This document shows positions 10,544 to 26,200 of a stretch of DNA of 64,000 nt, one piece after another; position 1 is the first letter of the stretch; every line of letters starts with the position of its first letter. A program made the position numbers and the translations under genes. The stretch is taken from contig NZ_BBNB01000009.1 of assembly GCF_000759835.1 (NCBI RefSeq), forward strand, positions 248,001 to 312,000, read 5' to 3'. The DNA is from Citrobacter sedlakii NBRC 105722. Lineage in GTDB: Bacteria; Pseudomonadota; Gammaproteobacteria; Enterobacterales; Enterobacteriaceae. Under the pieces are notes generated by a model, which ran no database searches, was not told where the DNA came from, and saw only the letters and a list, made by a program, of their open reading frames with translations.

Positions 10544-11824
10544 TCAGACAACGTAGTCGGCCAGGGAAGGTTCTTGTTTACAGAGGCGACGCCAGTCCAC
10601 GATCGGCAGGCGAACCTGCAAGCTCATGCTGCCGTCATCCTCCATCCACTCTTTTTCTATTGCCTGAAGCTGATAAAAACGACTTCTCAGACGCCCTTCC
10701 TGCGGCGGCAAACGCAGCGTATGTTGCGCTACCTCGCCGGAAAGCCGTTCCGTCAAAGCCTGAAAAAGCTGTGGTATTCCGATCCCTGTCTGCGCGGAAA
10801 GCCAGACACGGATCGGTTTGTTCTCTTCATCCCTGTCGATACGCGGCTCGAAGTCGTCCAGCATATCGATTTTATTCATCACCATCAGGGTTGGGATCTC
10901 GTGAGCATCGATCTCCTCGAGAACCGTATCCACTGCGTCGATGTTCTCCTGCACACGCACATCAGCAGCATCTACAACGTGCAGCAACAGCGTGGCCTGA
11001 CGCGTTTCCTGGAGGGTGGCTTTGAACGCCGCCACCAGGTCATGCGGAAGATGGCGGATAAACCCTACGGTATCCGCCAGCACGGTTTCACCTACGTCCG
11101 CGACGTCAATACGGCGCAACGTGGGGTCCAGGGTTGCGAACAGTTGGTCTGCCGCATAGACCCGGGCTTCTGTAATTTGGTTGAAAAGGGTAGATTTTCC
11201 GGCGTTGGTATATCCCACCAGCGAGACGGTCGGGACATCCGCTTTAATGCGCGACTGTCGCCCCTGCTCACGTTGCTTTTCAACTTTTTCCAGGCGCGAC
11301 TGGATCTGCAAAATACGATTACGCAATAAACGGCGGTCGGTTTCGAGCTGGGTTTCACCCGGACCGCGCAAACCAATCCCGCCTTTCTGTCTTTCAAGGT
11401 GGGTCCAGCCACGGACAAGGCGCGTAGCCAGATGGCGCAGCTGCGCCAGCTCAACCTGCAGTTTCCCCTCATGGGTACGCGCACGTTGAGCGAAAATATC
11501 CAAGATAAGACCGGTACGGTCGATAACACGACACTCGCACAAACGTTCCAGGTTACGCTCCTGGGCCGGGCTTAATGCATGGTCAAATAGCACGACGGCA
11601 GCGCCAGTCGCTTTTACGGCTTCCGCAATCTCAACAGCCTTACCTTCACCTACAAAGTACTTCGGGTGCGGTGCTTTACGGCTACCGGTAATCACCTGCA
11701 TTGCTTCGACACCGGCGGAAGACACCAGAGATTCAAACTCCTGGAGGTCTTCCATATCTTTGTCTTGCGAAAAATAGATGTGTACCAGTACCGCCTGCTC
11801 ACCGGCGTCATAACGGTCAAACAA
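10544..11824 (-). CDS. hflX: Ribosome-rescue GTPase HflX
   Basis: A 426-residue GTPase that binds 50S subunits and splits stalled ribosomes. The N-terminal HflX domain and coiled linker precede a G domain with GYTNAGKST (from residue 204), DTVGFI and NKID. It follows hfq by 74 nt and precedes hflK by 136 nt in the conserved miaA-hfq-hflX-hflK-hflC superoperon. The 10408-10543 gap before hflK holds no gene that I can see. Confidence 0.95.
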   Translation of the reverse strand: MFDRYDAGEQAVLVHIYFSQDKDMEDLQEFESLVSSAGVEAMQVITGSRKAPHPKYFVGEGKAVEIAEAVKATGAAVVLFDHALSPAQERNLERLCECRVIDRTGLILDIFAQRARTHEGKLQVELAQLRHLATRLVRGWTHLERQKGGIGLRGPGETQLETDRRLLRNRILQIQSRLEKVEKQREQGRQSRIKADVPTVSLVGYTNAGKSTLFNQITEARVYAADQLFATLDPTLRRIDVADVGETVLADTVGFIRHLPHDLVAAFKATLQETRQATLLLHVVDAADVRVQENIDAVDTVLEEIDAHEIPTLMVMNKIDMLDDFEPRIDRDEENKPIRVWLSAQTGIGIPQLFQALTERLSGEVAQHTLRLPPQEGRLRSRFYQLQAIEKEWMEDDGSMSLQVRLPIVDWRRLCKQEPSLADYVV

Positions 11825-11898
11825 GCGTCAACCCCTCGATATAAATCAGCGGGGAACGCAGATAACCTGGCTCCCCGTGTGTAAAACAGCCAGAAACG

Positions 11899-12219
<321 letters not shown>

Positions 12220-12288
12220 TTATATGCTTTGTACTTTGAACCTTTTGGTTCTGAAAAATTGCGCACGATACGTCTCAATTGTACACAT

Positions 12289-13239
12289 TCAGTTCGCGAT
12301 AGCACCAACAACCTGTAATACTTCGTTGAGCGCCTGTTCAGGTTTTTCGCTGTCAAGCCAGCGCACCCCATCCCAGCCGCGCAACCAGGTCATCTGACGC
12401 TTCGCCAACTGTCTCGTGGCGCAAACACCTCTATAAACCATTTCATCGTATGAAATTTCGCCTTCAAGGTACGACCACATCTGGCGATATCCCACACAAC
12501 GAATGGAAGGCAAATCCGTATGCAAATCTCCACGGGCAAATAGCGCCCGGACTTCTGCTTCAAAACCTGAAGCCAACATCTGATGAAAACGCTGCTCGAT
12601 GCGTTGATGCAGCAATTCACGACTCGCCGGGGCGATGGCAAACTGATACACCTGGTACGGTAAAGCATCACCTGACGTTTGCGTCAGTTCCGTTAAAGTT
12701 TTACCCGAAATGAAAAAAACTTCCAGTGCCCGGGAAAGCCTTTGCGGATCATTCGGATGAATACGCGCAGCGGCGACAGGGTCAATCGCCTGAAGCTGCT
12801 GATGCAACGCATCCCATCCGTGCTCTACCGCCTGCTGCTCTATTCTGGCCCTGACCTCCGGGTCCGCCGACGGCAGCGGCGAAAGCCCTTCCAGCAACGC
12901 CTTGAAATACAGCATTGTTCCGCCCACCAGCAGCGGAATTCGTCCGGCTGCGGTGATATCTGCCATCTCCGCCAGCGCATCGCGGCGGAAATCTGCGGCT
13001 GAATATGCCTGCAACGGATCGAGAATATCTAACAATCGGTGCGGCGCCGCCTGTAACTCTTTCGCGTCCGGCTTCGCCGTACCGATATCCATCCCCTTGT
13101 AGATAAGGGCGGAGTCAACGCTAATCAACTCTATTGGCAAAACTTTACGCAGTTCAATCGCTAACGCCGTTTTGCCCGAGGCCGTCGGCCCCATCAAAAA
13201 AATTGCCTTTGGCAGGCTCGCCTTAGGGGTATCACTCAT
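12289..13239 (-). CDS. miaA: tRNA dimethylallyltransferase MiaA
   Basis: A 316-residue enzyme that transfers a dimethylallyl group to N6 of A37 in tRNAs reading codons that begin with U. The P-loop GPTASGKT is at residues 17-24, followed by the substrate signature [19 protein letters not shown]. Its start overlaps the end of mutL by 8 nt, as in E. coli, which indicates coupled translation. It leads into hfq. Confidence 0.95.
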   Translation of the reverse strand: MSDTPKASLPKAIFLMGPTASGKTALAIELRKVLPIELISVDSALIYKGMDIGTAKPDAKELQAAPHRLLDILDPLQAYSAADFRRDALAEMADITAAGRIPLLVGGTMLYFKALLEGLSPLPSADPEVRARIEQQAVEHGWDALHQQLQAIDPVAAARIHPNDPQRLSRALEVFFISGKTLTELTQTSGDALPYQVYQFAIAPASRELLHQRIEQRFHQMLASGFEAEVRALFARGDLHTDLPSIRCVGYRQMWSYLEGEISYDEMVYRGVCATRQLAKRQMTWLRGWDGVRWLDSEKPEQALNEVLQVVGAIAN

Positions 13240-15100
13240 GTTTCAGGGCATTCATCGCCGTATGTAAATCAACAGGTTGTAACAGACCACCCGGCGGCGC
13301 CTTCACAAGCTGCGGACAAAGCCGCTCCACGTCAGCCAGCAGCGTAATGGCCTGCGCCATGGTCCACTGCGCGTGTTCGCTCATTAAATTGCGTGCAATC
13401 CACTGCGCCATATTGTCAGGTTCGAGCGCTGACTGCTGCGTCAGGTAGCCTATCAGTTCAGGAATCAAGATTTGTAAATTTTGTTGGCGTAAGGGTAAAG
13501 GCACCGCCCGAACGGTCACATGCTGGGCATCTGACTGAAATTCGATCCCCAGTTTCGCCAGCGCGTTTTGCGCGTTTGTCAGCGCCGCTTTTTCTTCAGC
13601 GGTCACCTTCAGGCGCAGCGGGATGAGCAGCGGCTGCGCGCAAACCTCTCCCTCGCCCGGCGTCAGCTGCGCCTGACGTAGCCAACGCTCCGCCACCGGC
13701 AGCGCCAGCAGGTGAATTTGCCCATCACGCTCAAGCAACGCGCAGTCGTGACCAACGATTGTCAACACGCGTCCAAAGCTCTGGCTATGTCCGGATAACG
13801 CGGAAACCGCCGTTTCCGGCGCGCGCGTTTTGCCTGCGGGAACCGGTTCAGGCGTCTTTAGGAGCTGCCGATAGACCTCTCCTTGTTGCTTCTGGTAGCC
13901 CGGCTGAGCATGGGGCCAACCGGCCTGCGTCGGACGCGCGCCGCCGCTCGCAGGCGAAACAGGAGAAGAATAACGCGGCGCTGTCGTTTCGCGCGCCTGC
14001 GCAGGCTCGGCAAAATGGTTACGCCCTGCCGCCACGCGGTTTTCCGGCACGTGTCTTGGCGCAGGAGCGTCATCCCCCTCCAGCGGCAGCGGCGACTCAA
14101 GCTGCTGTTGCAGCACGCTCAGCACGCCCTGGTAGATAAAATCATGTACCAGGCGCGACTGATGAAAACGGACTTCATGCTTGGCTGGATGCACGTTCAC
14201 ATCGACCTGATGCGGGTCTATTTCCAGATAAAGCACGAAAGCCGGCTGCTGATCGGCGCCAAGCTTATCTTCACAAGCCTGACGAATAGCGTGATTTATC
14301 AGCCGGTCGCGCATCATACGACCATTCACGTAACAGTACTGAATTTCTGCCAGCGCCGTGGTGGTGTGATGGGGATCGGCAACCCAGCCGCGCAGGGTGA
14401 GATCGCCATGCTGCCACTCGATAGTCAACGCCTGTTCAAGGAATGGCGCGCCGCAAATCGCGCCAAGACGGCGCTCTTGCGGCCCGTCTTTCGCCACCGC
14501 GCGATACTGGCGCACCAATTTACCGTTGTGCGACAAATTGATGGTCACGTCAAAACGCGCCAGCGCAATACGGCGAATGATCTCATCAATATGATTAAAC
14601 TCGGTTTTTTCGGTTCGCATAAACTTGCGACGGGCGGGCGTGTTATAGAACAGGTCCAGCACTTCCAGCGTGGTGCCTACGGGATGCGCGGCGGGTTTAA
14701 CCGTCACATCCATATCACGCCCTTCAGCATAGGCTTGCCAGGCTTCCTGCTGATCGGCGGTGCGGGAGGTTAACGTCAGGCGGGAGACTGAGCTGATGCT
14801 GGCCAGCGCTTCGCCACGAAAACCGAGGCTGATAATCGCTTCCAGATCGTCGAGCGAGGCGATTTTACTGGTGGCGTGACGGGCCAGCGCCAGCGCCAGT
14901 TCGTCTTTCCTGATGCCGCAGCCGTTGTCGCGAATACGGATAAGCTTCGCGCCGCCGCGTTCGATATCAATATCGATACGCGTTGCGCCCGCATCAAGGC
15001 TGTTTTCCACCAGTTCTTTGACCACCGACGCAGGTCTTTCCACCACCTCGCCTGCGGCAATCTGGTTCGCCAGTTGTGGCGGTAGCACCTGAATCGGCAT
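13232..15100 (-). CDS. mutL: DNA mismatch repair protein MutL
   Basis: A 622-residue GHL-family ATPase that links MutS mismatch recognition to MutH incision and UvrD unwinding. The N-terminal ATPase has the conserved [20 protein letters not shown] and [10 protein letters not shown] motifs. A Pro/Ala/Arg-rich linker (about 345-430) follows, then the C-terminal dimerisation domain. The metal-binding DQHAxxER endonuclease motif is absent, as expected for species that use MutH. It is flanked by amiB (9 nt upstream) and miaA, which it overlaps. Confidence 0.96.
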   Translation of the reverse strand: MPIQVLPPQLANQIAAGEVVERPASVVKELVENSLDAGATRIDIDIERGGAKLIRIRDNGCGIRKDELALALARHATSKIASLDDLEAIISLGFRGEALASISSVSRLTLTSRTADQQEAWQAYAEGRDMDVTVKPAAHPVGTTLEVLDLFYNTPARRKFMRTEKTEFNHIDEIIRRIALARFDVTINLSHNGKLVRQYRAVAKDGPQERRLGAICGAPFLEQALTIEWQHGDLTLRGWVADPHHTTTALAEIQYCYVNGRMMRDRLINHAIRQACEDKLGADQQPAFVLYLEIDPHQVDVNVHPAKHEVRFHQSRLVHDFIYQGVLSVLQQQLESPLPLEGDDAPAPRHVPENRVAAGRNHFAEPAQARETTAPRYSSPVSPASGGARPTQAGWPHAQPGYQKQQGEVYRQLLKTPEPVPAGKTRAPETAVSALSGHSQSFGRVLTIVGHDCALLERDGQIHLLALPVAERWLRQAQLTPGEGEVCAQPLLIPLRLKVTAEEKAALTNAQNALAKLGIEFQSDAQHVTVRAVPLPLRQQNLQILIPELIGYLTQQSALEPDNMAQWIARNLMSEHAQWTMAQAITLLADVERLCPQLVKAPPGGLLQPVDLHTAMNALKHE

Positions 15101-15109
15101 GACAATTCC

Positions 15110-16426
15110 TTAGTTAATCAACGACTCGCCAGGCGTAACGGCGCTCGCGGTTTGTGTCCCTTGTGGACCTGACTGCAGGGGATGCGCCTGGAAGTAGCTC
15201 CGCAGTCCTTTGTAAATCGCTTCGGCCAGTTGCTGTTGGTACGCATCGCTGGCGAGCAGCCGTTCTTCGCTGTGGTTACTGATAAATCCGGTTTCAACCA
15301 ACACCGACGGAATATCAGGCGATCGTAGCACCCCCAGGCTGGCATGCTCCGGACGCCGCTTATGCAATGACCCGATACGTTCGAGCTGGCCTAACATATT
15401 GGTTGCCACATCATACCCTACGCGCTGGGAATGGCCGAACTGCAAATCCAGAACCGCCTGGCTTAAGTAAGGGTCGGACTGACTGTTCGCCAGTACGTCG
15501 CCCGCGCCGCCGAGCAGCTCGGATTGTTTTTCATGCTCTTCCAGCCAGTTCGCCATTTCGCTATTGGCGCGACGGTTAGACAGCACCCACACCGACGCGC
15601 CGGTAGCATTACGGTTTGGCGCGGCATCGGCGTGAATCGACACCAGGAAATTGGCGTTCTGCTTACGCGCCACATCGGAGCGGCCCATTACCGAGATGAA
15701 ATAGTCGCCGTCGCGGGTGAGAACGCCTTTAAACATAGGATCGTTATTCAGTAGCGTGCGCAGCTTGCGGGCCACCGCGATGGTCACGTTTTTCTCCCGC
15801 GTGCCGCCGGGGCCAATCGCCCCTGGATCCTGCCCACCGTGCCCGGCGTCGATGGCAATGACCACCTTGTCGCCGTTACTGGTCGTCGTACGCGCGGCGG
15901 GGCGCGTGATGGTATGACTGCTGGTGACGGCCGTAGTACGCTCATTGCTGGATTTAAACGGGTTTCGCGCCGGTTCGCTCGGGCGTGGCGTCACCACGGG
16001 CGGTTCAACCCGCTTTGCGACCACTGGCGGAGGCGGCGGCGCATCGGCGTTGATCGTAAAGACGACGGTGTAATTGCCGCCATTCTGCCGTTTTACCGCT
16101 TCAGTCTTGCCGTTTTCCGTGAGATCGACCACCAGCCGCAGCGACTGCGGATCCTGCGGCGTGCCGGAACGTATCGTTTTCACCAGGTTATTGCCGCTAA
16201 ACTGCAGCGGCAGCCCTTGAATCACGCCGGTTTGCTTAATATCCAGCGCGACGGTACGTTTACCCTGCTGCGAAAAGGCGTAATCCGGATCGCCGATAAA
16301 GCTCAGCGTAATCCGCGCCTGCTGTTCACCGTTTGAAACCTGAATATCGGACAAACTGGCCGCGCCAGCCTGCGCGCACAGTAACACCAGCGTTGCCGCC
16401 AGCCACTTTCTGATGCGATACATCAT
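15110..16426 (-). CDS. amiB: N-acetylmuramoyl-L-alanine amidase AmiB
   Basis: A 438-residue periplasmic zinc amidase that cleaves septal peptidoglycan during daughter-cell separation and is activated by EnvC with FtsEX. A signal peptide (about 1-23, ending AGA-A) leads to an AMIN domain (about 25-125). A Pro-rich linker follows, then an Amidase_3 domain (about 190-415) with zinc-site segments [25 protein letters not shown] and LVETGFISN. No LysM repeat is visible. It lies between tsaE (16-nt gap) and mutL. Confidence 0.95.
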   Translation of the reverse strand: MMYRIRKWLAATLVLLCAQAGAASLSDIQVSNGEQQARITLSFIGDPDYAFSQQGKRTVALDIKQTGVIQGLPLQFSGNNLVKTIRSGTPQDPQSLRLVVDLTENGKTEAVKRQNGGNYTVVFTINADAPPPPPVVAKRVEPPVVTPRPSEPARNPFKSSNERTTAVTSSHTITRPAARTTTSNGDKVVIAIDAGHGGQDPGAIGPGGTREKNVTIAVARKLRTLLNNDPMFKGVLTRDGDYFISVMGRSDVARKQNANFLVSIHADAAPNRNATGASVWVLSNRRANSEMANWLEEHEKQSELLGGAGDVLANSQSDPYLSQAVLDLQFGHSQRVGYDVATNMLGQLERIGSLHKRRPEHASLGVLRSPDIPSVLVETGFISNHSEERLLASDAYQQQLAEAIYKGLRSYFQAHPLQSGPQGTQTASAVTPGESLIN

Positions 16427-16442
16427 CCCGCCACCTTTAAGG

Positions 16443-18421
<1,979 letters not shown>

Positions 18422-18423
<2 letters not shown>

Positions 18424-19561
18424 GTCAGAGCCCCTCGATCTCAATCAGTTAGCGCAAAAAATTAAGCAGTGGGGGCTGGAACTGGGCTTTCAGCAGGTAG
18501 GTATTACCGATACTGACCTCAGCGAAGCCGAACCCAAACTGCAGGCATGGCTGGACAAACAGTACCACGGCGAGATGGACTGGATGGCGCGCCACGGCAT
18601 GATGCGCGCGCGCCCTCATGAGCTGTTGCCTGGTACGCTGCGCGTTATTAGCGTGCGTATGAACTATCTTCCCGCCAGGGCTGCGTTTGCCAGCACGCTG
18701 AAAAATCCTGACCTGGGTTACGTTAGCCGCTACGCGCTGGGGCGCGACTACCATAAGCTATTGCGTAACCGACTAAAAAAACTGGGTGAGAGGATTCAGC
18801 AGCATTGTGTCTCGCTGAATTTTAGACCTTTTGTTGACTCTGCGCCCATTCTGGAGCGACCGTTGGCGGAAAAAGCGGGTCTGGGGTGGACAGGTAAGCA
18901 CTCACTTATCCTCAACCGGGAAGCGGGGTCGTTTTTCTTTCTGGGTGAATTGTTAATCGATCTCCCGCTGCCCGTGGACCATGCCGTTGAAGACGGATGC
19001 GGAAAGTGCGTCGCCTGCATGACCACCTGCCCAACTGGCGCGATTGTCGCCCCTTATACGGTAGATGCCCGCCGCTGTATTTCTTACCTTACAATTGAAC
19101 TCGAAGGCGCCATTCCCGAAGACTTGCGTCCCTTAATGGGCAACCGGATTTACGGCTGCGACGACTGTCAGCTCATCTGTCCGTGGAACCGATATTCACA
19201 ATTAACGGACGAAGCGGATTTCAGCCCACGCCAACAACTGCACGCGCCGGCGCTAATTGAACTCTTCAGTTGGGACGAAGCTCGCTTTTTGAAAATCACC
19301 GAAGGTTCAGCTATCCGGCGCATTGGTCACCTGCGCTGGTTACGGAATATCGCGGTCGCCCTTGGCAACGCGCCCTGGCATGAAGACGTGCTCTGTGCGC
19401 TGGAAAACCGCCGGGGTGAGCACCCACTTCTCGATGAACACATCCAGTGGGCGATCGCGCAGCAAATCGCAAAGCGAAATGCCAGTGCAGTCGAGGTGCA
19501 ACTCCCGCAGCAGAAACGTCTGGTCAGAGCCATTGAAAAAGGGCTTCCACGGGACGCATAA
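18422..19561 (+). CDS. queG: Epoxyqueuosine reductase QueG
   Basis: A 379-residue cobalamin-dependent, iron-sulfur enzyme that reduces epoxyqueuosine to queuosine in tRNA, the last step of that modification. Two [4Fe-4S] motifs are visible: CGKCVACMTTC (C193, C196, C199, C203) and CDDCQLICPWN. The ATG at 18422 gives the known N-terminus MSEPLDLNQL. It is divergent from nnr, with start codons overlapping by two bases. The 267 nt after it, up to the tRNA-Gly cluster, show no gene. Confidence 0.94.
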
Positions 19562-19828
19562 GTCGTCCACAGCCTGTGCATAAAATTAAAAACACATTGC
19601 TATTCAAGCACGAAAAAATCGTCAAGCGATCCGCTTAACAATTTAAGATGTTATTTATTTCTTATATTTCAGCGGGATATAAAAATATCATTCACTCTGC
19701 GAAGCGTTTTAAACGCAGAAGACAAATACGCAGTCTGTGGATAACTCTGTTTACAAGAATATATCATGAACGAAAAGAGACGCACCACGAGCAGCCGTTC
19801 ACTGTGGATATGTGTAGAGATAAGAATT

Positions 19829-19904
<76 letters not shown>

Positions 19905-19939
19905 TTGGGTGGTCTGTGCGTTGAGGCACTTTCAAATTT

Positions 19940-20015
<76 letters not shown>

Positions 20016-20050
20016 TTGGGTGGTCTGTGCGTTAAGGCACTTTCAAATTT

Positions 20051-20126
<76 letters not shown>

Positions 20127-20222
20127 TTAATCTTCGTCTTCCGAAAAATCGAAATCCTGCGATTAATTTACTGCCGTTTGTTGCTGTCGTAATTCGCATT
20201 TCTGCGTCGTTACGGGAGGCGC

Positions 20223-20250
20223 ATTATACGAGAAATCCTTTCTCCTGCAA
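20223..20250 (-). promoter_or_regulatory. Promoter of the tRNA-Gly operon
   Basis: On the minus strand the -35 is TTGCAG (20245-20250) and the -10 is TATAAT (20223-20228), with a 16-bp spacer. A GC-rich discriminator (GCGCCTCCCG) follows, typical of stable-RNA promoters under stringent control. Confidence 0.85.
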
Positions 20251-20361
20251 CCCCTTCAAACGCAATTTTTTATGAAATTCGTTTGAATGCTGATTTTATC
20301 AGCAAAGCGTATAATTTAGCGGCAATCATCCCCCTGTGCAAGTGAGACGACCAGCGATCAG

Positions 20362-20388
20362 GCCGGGCGCGGCGTCGCCACACCCGGC
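20362..20388. repeat. REP-like palindrome downstream of orn
   Basis: GCCGGGCGCGGCG and CGCCACACCCGGC form an imperfect hairpin 12 nt past the orn stop. It is of the REP type and probably also protects or ends the orn mRNA. It lacks a T-run, so I do not call it a terminator. Confidence 0.6.
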
Positions 20389-20399
20389 ACAGCAGGCGG

Positions 20400-20945
20400 T
20401 TAAAGCTGAATAAAATGCTCGCGATAGTAAGCCAGTTCCGCCACCGACTCGCGGATATCGTCCATCGCCTGATGCGTGCCCTGCTTGGTAAAACCCTCAA
20501 GAATTTCCGGCTTCCAGCGACGCGCCAGCTCTTTAAGCGTGCTCACGTCGAGATAACGGTAGTGGAAATACGCTTCCAGCTCCGGCATATACTTAAACAA
20601 AAACCGGCGGTCTTGTCCGATACTGTTCCCGCAGATTGGCGATTTGCCCTGTGGCACCCACTCTTTCAGAAATTCAAGGGTCGCCAGTTCCGCTTCGCGA
20701 TCGCCCATCGTGCTCGCCTTCACCCGCTCCACCAACCCGCTGGCGGTATGTGTGCGCACGTTCCAGTCGTCCATCAGCGCCAGTTGTTCATCAGACTGAT
20801 GCACCGCGATGGTCGGCCCTTCGGCCAGAATCGTAAGATTTGCGTCGGTGACCAGCGTGGCGATTTCAATTATGCGATCGCGCTCGGGATCCAGACCGGT
20901 CATCTCAAGATCAATCCAAATCAGGTTGTTTTCATTGGCACTCAT
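20400..20945 (-). CDS. orn: Oligoribonuclease
   Basis: A 181-residue DEDDh-family 3'-to-5' exonuclease that degrades 2-5-nt RNA fragments to mononucleotides and cleaves pGpG from c-di-GMP turnover. The first acidic motif WIDLEMTG holds D12 and E14; the last, [11 protein letters not shown], holds the catalytic His and Asp. The ATG at 20945 ([10 protein letters not shown]) is the known start, four codons inside the longer open frame. It is divergent from rsgA, with about 107 nt between them. Confidence 0.95.
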   Translation of the reverse strand: MSANENNLIWIDLEMTGLDPERDRIIEIATLVTDANLTILAEGPTIAVHQSDEQLALMDDWNVRTHTASGLVERVKASTMGDREAELATLEFLKEWVPQGKSPICGNSIGQDRRFLFKYMPELEAYFHYRYLDVSTLKELARRWKPEILEGFTKQGTHQAMDDIRESVAELAYYREHFIQL

Positions 20946-21052
20946 GCTATTTTCCACCCTTCAGTGGTCACGTTTTCGTGTGACTATATTCATTTAGAAT
21001 TGCGTGTATCATAAATGTTTTGCCCATCATGGGCGACCAGGAGTCAGTACGA

Positions 21053-22105
21053 TTGAGTAAAAATAAACTCTCCAAAGGCCAGCAGCGCCGTGTGAACGCT
21101 AATCACCAGCGTCGTCTCAAAACGTCTAAGGAGAAGCCAGACTACGATGACAACCTGTTCGGCGAGACCGCTGAAGGTATTGTCATTAGCCGCTTCGGCA
21201 TGCATGCCGACGTCGAATCCGCCGACGGTGAAATTCACCGCTGCAATATTCGCCGTACAATCCGCTCGCTGGTCACTGGCGACCGCGTGGTCTGGCGTCC
21301 GGGTAAAGCCGCCGCCGAAGGCGTCAATGTGAAAGGTATCGTGGAAGCGGTACATGAACGCACCTCGGTGCTCACGCGCCCGGATTTTTACGATGGCGTC
21401 AAACCGATTGCCGCCAACATTGACCAAATCGTCATTGTCTCAGCCATATTACCGGAGCTGTCGCTGAATATTATCGACCGTTATCTCGTGGCGTGCGAGA
21501 CGCTTCAGGTTGAACCGATTATCGTGCTCAATAAGATCGATTTGCTGGATGACGACGGCATGGCGTTTGTGAACGAGCAGATGGATATCTATCGCAACAT
21601 CGGTTATCGCGTACTGATGGTTTCCAGTCATACTCAGGATGGCCTGAAGCCGTTGGAGGATGCGCTGACCGGGCGAGTCAGTATATTTGCCGGGCAGTCC
21701 GGCGTCGGTAAATCCAGTCTGCTGAATGCGCTGCTGGGCCTGCAGGAAGAGATCCTCACAAACGATGTTTCCGACAACTCGGGGCTTGGGCAGCACACCA
21801 CCACGGCGGCGCGCCTGTATCACTTCCCACACGGCGGCGATGTCATTGACTCCCCTGGCGTACGGGAATTTGGTTTGTGGCATCTGGAGCCGGAACAAAT
21901 TTTCAACGGTTTTGTCGAATTTCACGACTTCCTGGGATTATGCAAATACCGCGACTGTAAGCATGATAGCGACCCCGGTTGCGCCATCCGTGAAGCAGTA
22001 GAGGACGGTAAGATTGCGGAAACCCGTTTCGAGAACTATCACCGCATTCTTGAAAGCATGGCGCAGGTAAAAACGCGTAAAAACTTTTCTGATACGGACG
22101 ACTGA
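21053..22105 (+). CDS. rsgA: Small ribosomal subunit biogenesis GTPase RsgA
   Basis: A 350-residue circularly permuted GTPase that proofreads late 30S assembly. It has an OB-fold domain (about 40-110) and a G domain with NKIDLL before [10 protein letters not shown], the permuted order. A C-terminal zinc finger ([14 protein letters not shown]) follows. I place the start at TTG 21053, giving [13 protein letters not shown] as in E. coli, with an AGGAG site about 9 nt upstream. The gene precedes psd by 91 nt. Confidence 0.94.
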   Translation: MSKNKLSKGQQRRVNANHQRRLKTSKEKPDYDDNLFGETAEGIVISRFGMHADVESADGEIHRCNIRRTIRSLVTGDRVVWRPGKAAAEGVNVKGIVEAVHERTSVLTRPDFYDGVKPIAANIDQIVIVSAILPELSLNIIDRYLVACETLQVEPIIVLNKIDLLDDDGMAFVNEQMDIYRNIGYRVLMVSSHTQDGLKPLEDALTGRVSIFAGQSGVGKSSLLNALLGLQEEILTNDVSDNSGLGQHTTTAARLYHFPHGGDVIDSPGVREFGLWHLEPEQIFNGFVEFHDFLGLCKYRDCKHDSDPGCAIREAVEDGKIAETRFENYHRILESMAQVKTRKNFSDTDD

Positions 22106-22196
22106 CAGATACCCTAAGCGTCGTTAGAATCGTCCCCTTTTTTCAGGATACTGGCGTGAATGCCGGTTCAGGTAAAACAATAGCCTGGAGGCTACC

Positions 22197-23168
22197 TTGC
22201 TAAACTCATTTAAACTTTCGCTACAATACATTCTGCCGAAACTATGGCTCACTCGCCTGGCGGGCTGGGGCGCGAGCAAACGAGCGGGATGGCTGACGAA
22301 GCTGGCTATCGATCTGTTCGTGAAGGTCTACAAGGTCGATATGAAAGAGGCGCAGAAGCCGGATACCGCAAGCTATCGCACGTTTAATGATTTCTTCGTG
22401 CGTCCGCTGCGGGACGAGGTGCGTCCGCTGAATACTGACCCGAACGTGCTGGTCATGCCAGCAGACGGGGTGATCAGCCAGTTAGGCAAGATTGAAGAAG
22501 ATAAAATCCTGCAGGCCAAAGGCCATAACTACAGCCTGGAAGCCTTACTGGCGGGCAACTATCTGATGGCGGATCTGTTCCGCAACGGTTCGTTTGTCAC
22601 CACCTACCTGTCGCCGCGCGATTACCACCGTGTGCACATGCCCTGTAACGGGATCCTGCGCGAGATGATCTACGTGCCGGGCGATCTGTTCTCGGTAAAT
22701 CACCTGACCGCGCAAAACGTGCCGAATCTGTTCGCCCGAAATGAACGTGTTATCTGCCTGTTCGACACCGAATTTGGTCCAATGGCGCAAATTCTGGTGG
22801 GGGCTACGATCGTCGGCAGCATCGAAACCGTCTGGGCCGGAACGATCACTCCGCCGCGTGAAGGCGTGATTAAACGCTGGACCTGGCCTGCCGGAGAGAG
22901 CGAAGGTTCCGTGGCATTGCTGAAAGGCCAGGAGATGGGCCGCTTCAAGCTCGGCTCCACCGTCATCAACCTGTTTGCGCCAGGTAAAGTGAATCTGGTT
23001 GAGTCGCTGGAAAGCCTGTCAGTGACTAAAATTGGTCAGCCGCTGGCGATCTCAACCGAGACGTTCGTGGCGCCCGTTGATGCTGAACCTGCCCCACTGC
23101 CGGAAGAAGAAATCAAAGCCGAACATGATGCCAGCCCGCTGGTAGACGACAAAAAAGACGAAACCTGA
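22197..23168 (+). CDS. psd: Phosphatidylserine decarboxylase proenzyme
   Basis: A 323-residue inner-membrane proenzyme that converts phosphatidylserine to phosphatidylethanolamine. It cleaves itself at the LGST motif (near residue 254), which turns the serine into the catalytic pyruvoyl group. The start is TTG ([10 protein letters not shown]), as in E. coli, with a GGAGG site just upstream. The acidic C-terminal tail ([10 protein letters not shown]...DDKKDET) is typical of enterobacteria. It is followed by mscM after 67 nt. Confidence 0.95.
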   Translation: MLNSFKLSLQYILPKLWLTRLAGWGASKRAGWLTKLAIDLFVKVYKVDMKEAQKPDTASYRTFNDFFVRPLRDEVRPLNTDPNVLVMPADGVISQLGKIEEDKILQAKGHNYSLEALLAGNYLMADLFRNGSFVTTYLSPRDYHRVHMPCNGILREMIYVPGDLFSVNHLTAQNVPNLFARNERVICLFDTEFGPMAQILVGATIVGSIETVWAGTITPPREGVIKRWTWPAGESEGSVALLKGQEMGRFKLGSTVINLFAPGKVNLVESLESLSVTKIGQPLAISTETFVAPVDAEPAPLPEEEIKAEHDASPLVDDKKDET

Positions 23169-23235
23169 AACTGACACCCCATCATTCAGGAGCATTGACG
23201 CAACCTGAATGATGGCGTGGAGAGGAAACGCTGCT

Positions 23236-26200
23236 GTGCGCCTGATAATCACATTTCTGATGGCCTGGTGCCTCAGCCTGGGGGCATACGCCGCGACAGC
23301 CCCCGACGCCAAACACATTACCCAGGAACTGGAGCAGGCGAAAGCGGCAAAACCCGCCCAACCGGAAGCCGTTGAGGCGCTGCAGGCGGCGTTGAATGCG
23401 CTTGAGGAGCGTAAAGGCTCTCTCGAGCGCGCTCAGCAGTATCAACAAGTCATTGATAATTTCCCCAAAATGTCCGCCTCGCTGCGGGCACAACTCACCA
23501 ACCTGCGCGATGAACCCCGCACCGTTCCGCCTGGCTTGTCCACCGATGCGCTAAACCAGGAGATCCTCCAGGTCAGCAGCCAGTTGCTGGAGAAAAGCCG
23601 CCAGGCCCAGCAGGAACAGGAACGCGCGCGCGAAATCGCTGACTCATTGAGCCAGCTTCCGCAGCAGCAAACCGATGCCCGCCGCCAGCTTAACGAGATC
23701 GAACGCCGCATTGGCACAGCAACGGGTAATACGCCCGTCAGCCAGGCGCAAAATTACAGTATGCAGGCCGACTCAGCGCGGCTGAAGGCGCTGGTCGACG
23801 AACTGGAGCTGGCGCAGCTTTCCGCCAATAATCGTCAGGAGCTGGCGCGGTTGCGCGCGGAACTGGCGCAAAAGCAGAGCCAGCAGCTTGATGCTTATCT
23901 GCAGGCATTACGAAATCAACTTAACAGCCAGCGCCAGCGTGAAGCAGAACGCGCGCTGGAGAGCACCGAACTGCTGGCGGAAAACAGCGCGGATCTGCCG
24001 CCGGATATCGTTGCGCAATTTAAGGTGAACCGTGAGCTGTCTGCGGCGCTGAACCAGCAGGCGCAGCGGATGGATCTGGTCGCCTCTCAGCAGCGTCAGG
24101 CCGCCAGTCAGACCCAACAGGTTCGCCAGGCGTTGACGACGCTACGGGAACAGTCGCAGTGGCTCGGCTCTTCCAACCTGCTGGGCGAAGCCCTGCGCGC
24201 GCAGGTGGCGCGGCTGCCGGAGATGCCAAAGCCGCAGCAGTTGGATACCGAAATGGCGCAGCTGCGCGTTCAGCGTCTGCGCTACGAAGATCAGCTCAAT
24301 AAACAGCCCCAGCTTCGCCAACTGCATCAGGCAGACGGACAGCCGCTTACCGCCGAACAAAATCGCATTCTGGAAGCCCAACTGCGAACCCAGCGCGAGC
24401 TGCTGAATTCGCTGCTCCAGGGCGGCGACACGCTGATACTCGAACTGACCAAGCTGAAGGTGTCCAATAGCCAGCTTGAAGACGCCCTGAAAGAGGTCAA
24501 CGAGGCGACCCACCGCTATCTTTTCTGGACCTCCGACGTGCGCCCTCTGTCGTTCTCCTGGCCAATCGATATTGTCCAGGATCTGCGCCGTCTGATATCG
24601 CTCGACACCGTCAGCCAACTGGGCAAAGCCAGCCTGATGATGTTAACCAGCCGGGAAACGCTGTTACCGCTGTTCGGCGCGCTGATTCTGGTGGGCTTTA
24701 GCATTTATTCGCGTCGCCACTTTACCCGGTTTCTCGAACGTTCCGCCGCCAAAGTCGGCAAAGTGACCCAGGACCACTTCTGGCTGACGCTGCGCACCGT
24801 GTTCTGGTCGATACTGGTGGCCTCGCCGTTGCCGGTGCTGTGGATGACGCTAGGCTACGGTCTGCGCGAAGCCTGGCCGTATCCGCTGGCGGTCGCGATA
24901 GGCGACGGCGTCACGGCGACTGTGCCGCTGCTGTGGGTCGTGATGATCTGCGCGACCTTTGCCCGCCCGAATGGTCTGTTTATCGCCCACTTTGGCTGGC
25001 CACGCCAGCGCGTCACGCGGGCGATGCGGTATTACCTGATGAGTATCGGTCTGATTGTGCCGCTGATTATGGCGCTGATTATGTTTGATAACCTGAATGA
25101 CCGGGAATTTTCCGGCTCGTTGGGGCGCCTGTGCTTTATATTGATTTGCGGCGCGCTGGCGCTGGTGACGTTGAGTCTGAAAAAGGCCGGGATCCCGCTT
25201 TATCTCGATAAAGAAGGCAACGGCGACAATATGGTCAACAGTATGCTGTGGAACATGATGATCGGCGCGCCGCTGCTGGCGATTCTGGCGGCGGCGGTGG
25301 GCTATCTCGCCACCGCACAGGCGCTGCTGGCGCGGCTGGAAACCTCCGTCGCTATCTGGTTCCTGCTGCTGGTGATTTATCACGTCATTCGCCGCTGGAT
25401 GCTGATCCAGCGGCGGAGGCTGGCCTTTGACCGCGCGAAGCACCGTCGGGCGGAAATGCTGGCGCAGCGTGCCCGTGGCGAAGAAGAACCGGCCCATTCC
25501 ACCAGCCTTGAAGGCACCGTTGACATCGATGAAAGCGAAGTCGATCTCGATGCCATCAGTACCCAGTCATTACGTCTGGTGCGTTCTATCCTGATGCTGA
25601 TCGCCTTGCTGTCGGTGATTGTATTGTGGTCGGAGATCCATTCCGCGTTCGGCTTCCTGGAAAATATCTCGCTCTGGGATGTCACCTCCACGGTGCAGGG
25701 CGTCGAAAGCCTCGAGCCAATCACGCTGGGCGCGGTGCTGATTGCGATTCTGGTGTTTATCATCACCACGCAACTGGTGCGTAATCTTCCCGCACTGCTG
25801 GAGCTGGCGCTGTTACAGCATCTCGATCTGACGCCAGGCACCGGCTACGCCATTACCACCATAACCAAATACCTGCTGATGCTGATCGGCGGGCTGGTCG
25901 GCTTCTCGATGATTGGTATCGAATGGTCAAAACTGCAATGGCTGGTCGCGGCGCTCGGTGTGGGTCTTGGCTTTGGCTTGCAGGAGATCTTCGCAAACTT
26001 TATCTCGGGTCTGATTATCCTGTTTGAAAAGCCAATTCGTATTGGCGATACGGTGACGATCCGCGATCTGACTGGCAGCGTGACGAAGATTAACACCCGC
26101 GCGACCACCATCAGCGACTGGGATCGTAAAGAGATTATCGTGCCGAACAAAGCGTTTATTACTGAGCAGTTTATCAACTGGTCGCTGTCCGACTCGGTAA

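Noticed and set aside
19562..19828. Possible small gene or terminator between queG and the tRNA-Gly cluster
   Set aside because: The open frames overlap the tRNA genes or lack ribosome sites. The only hairpin (CTGCG...CGCAG) is weak.
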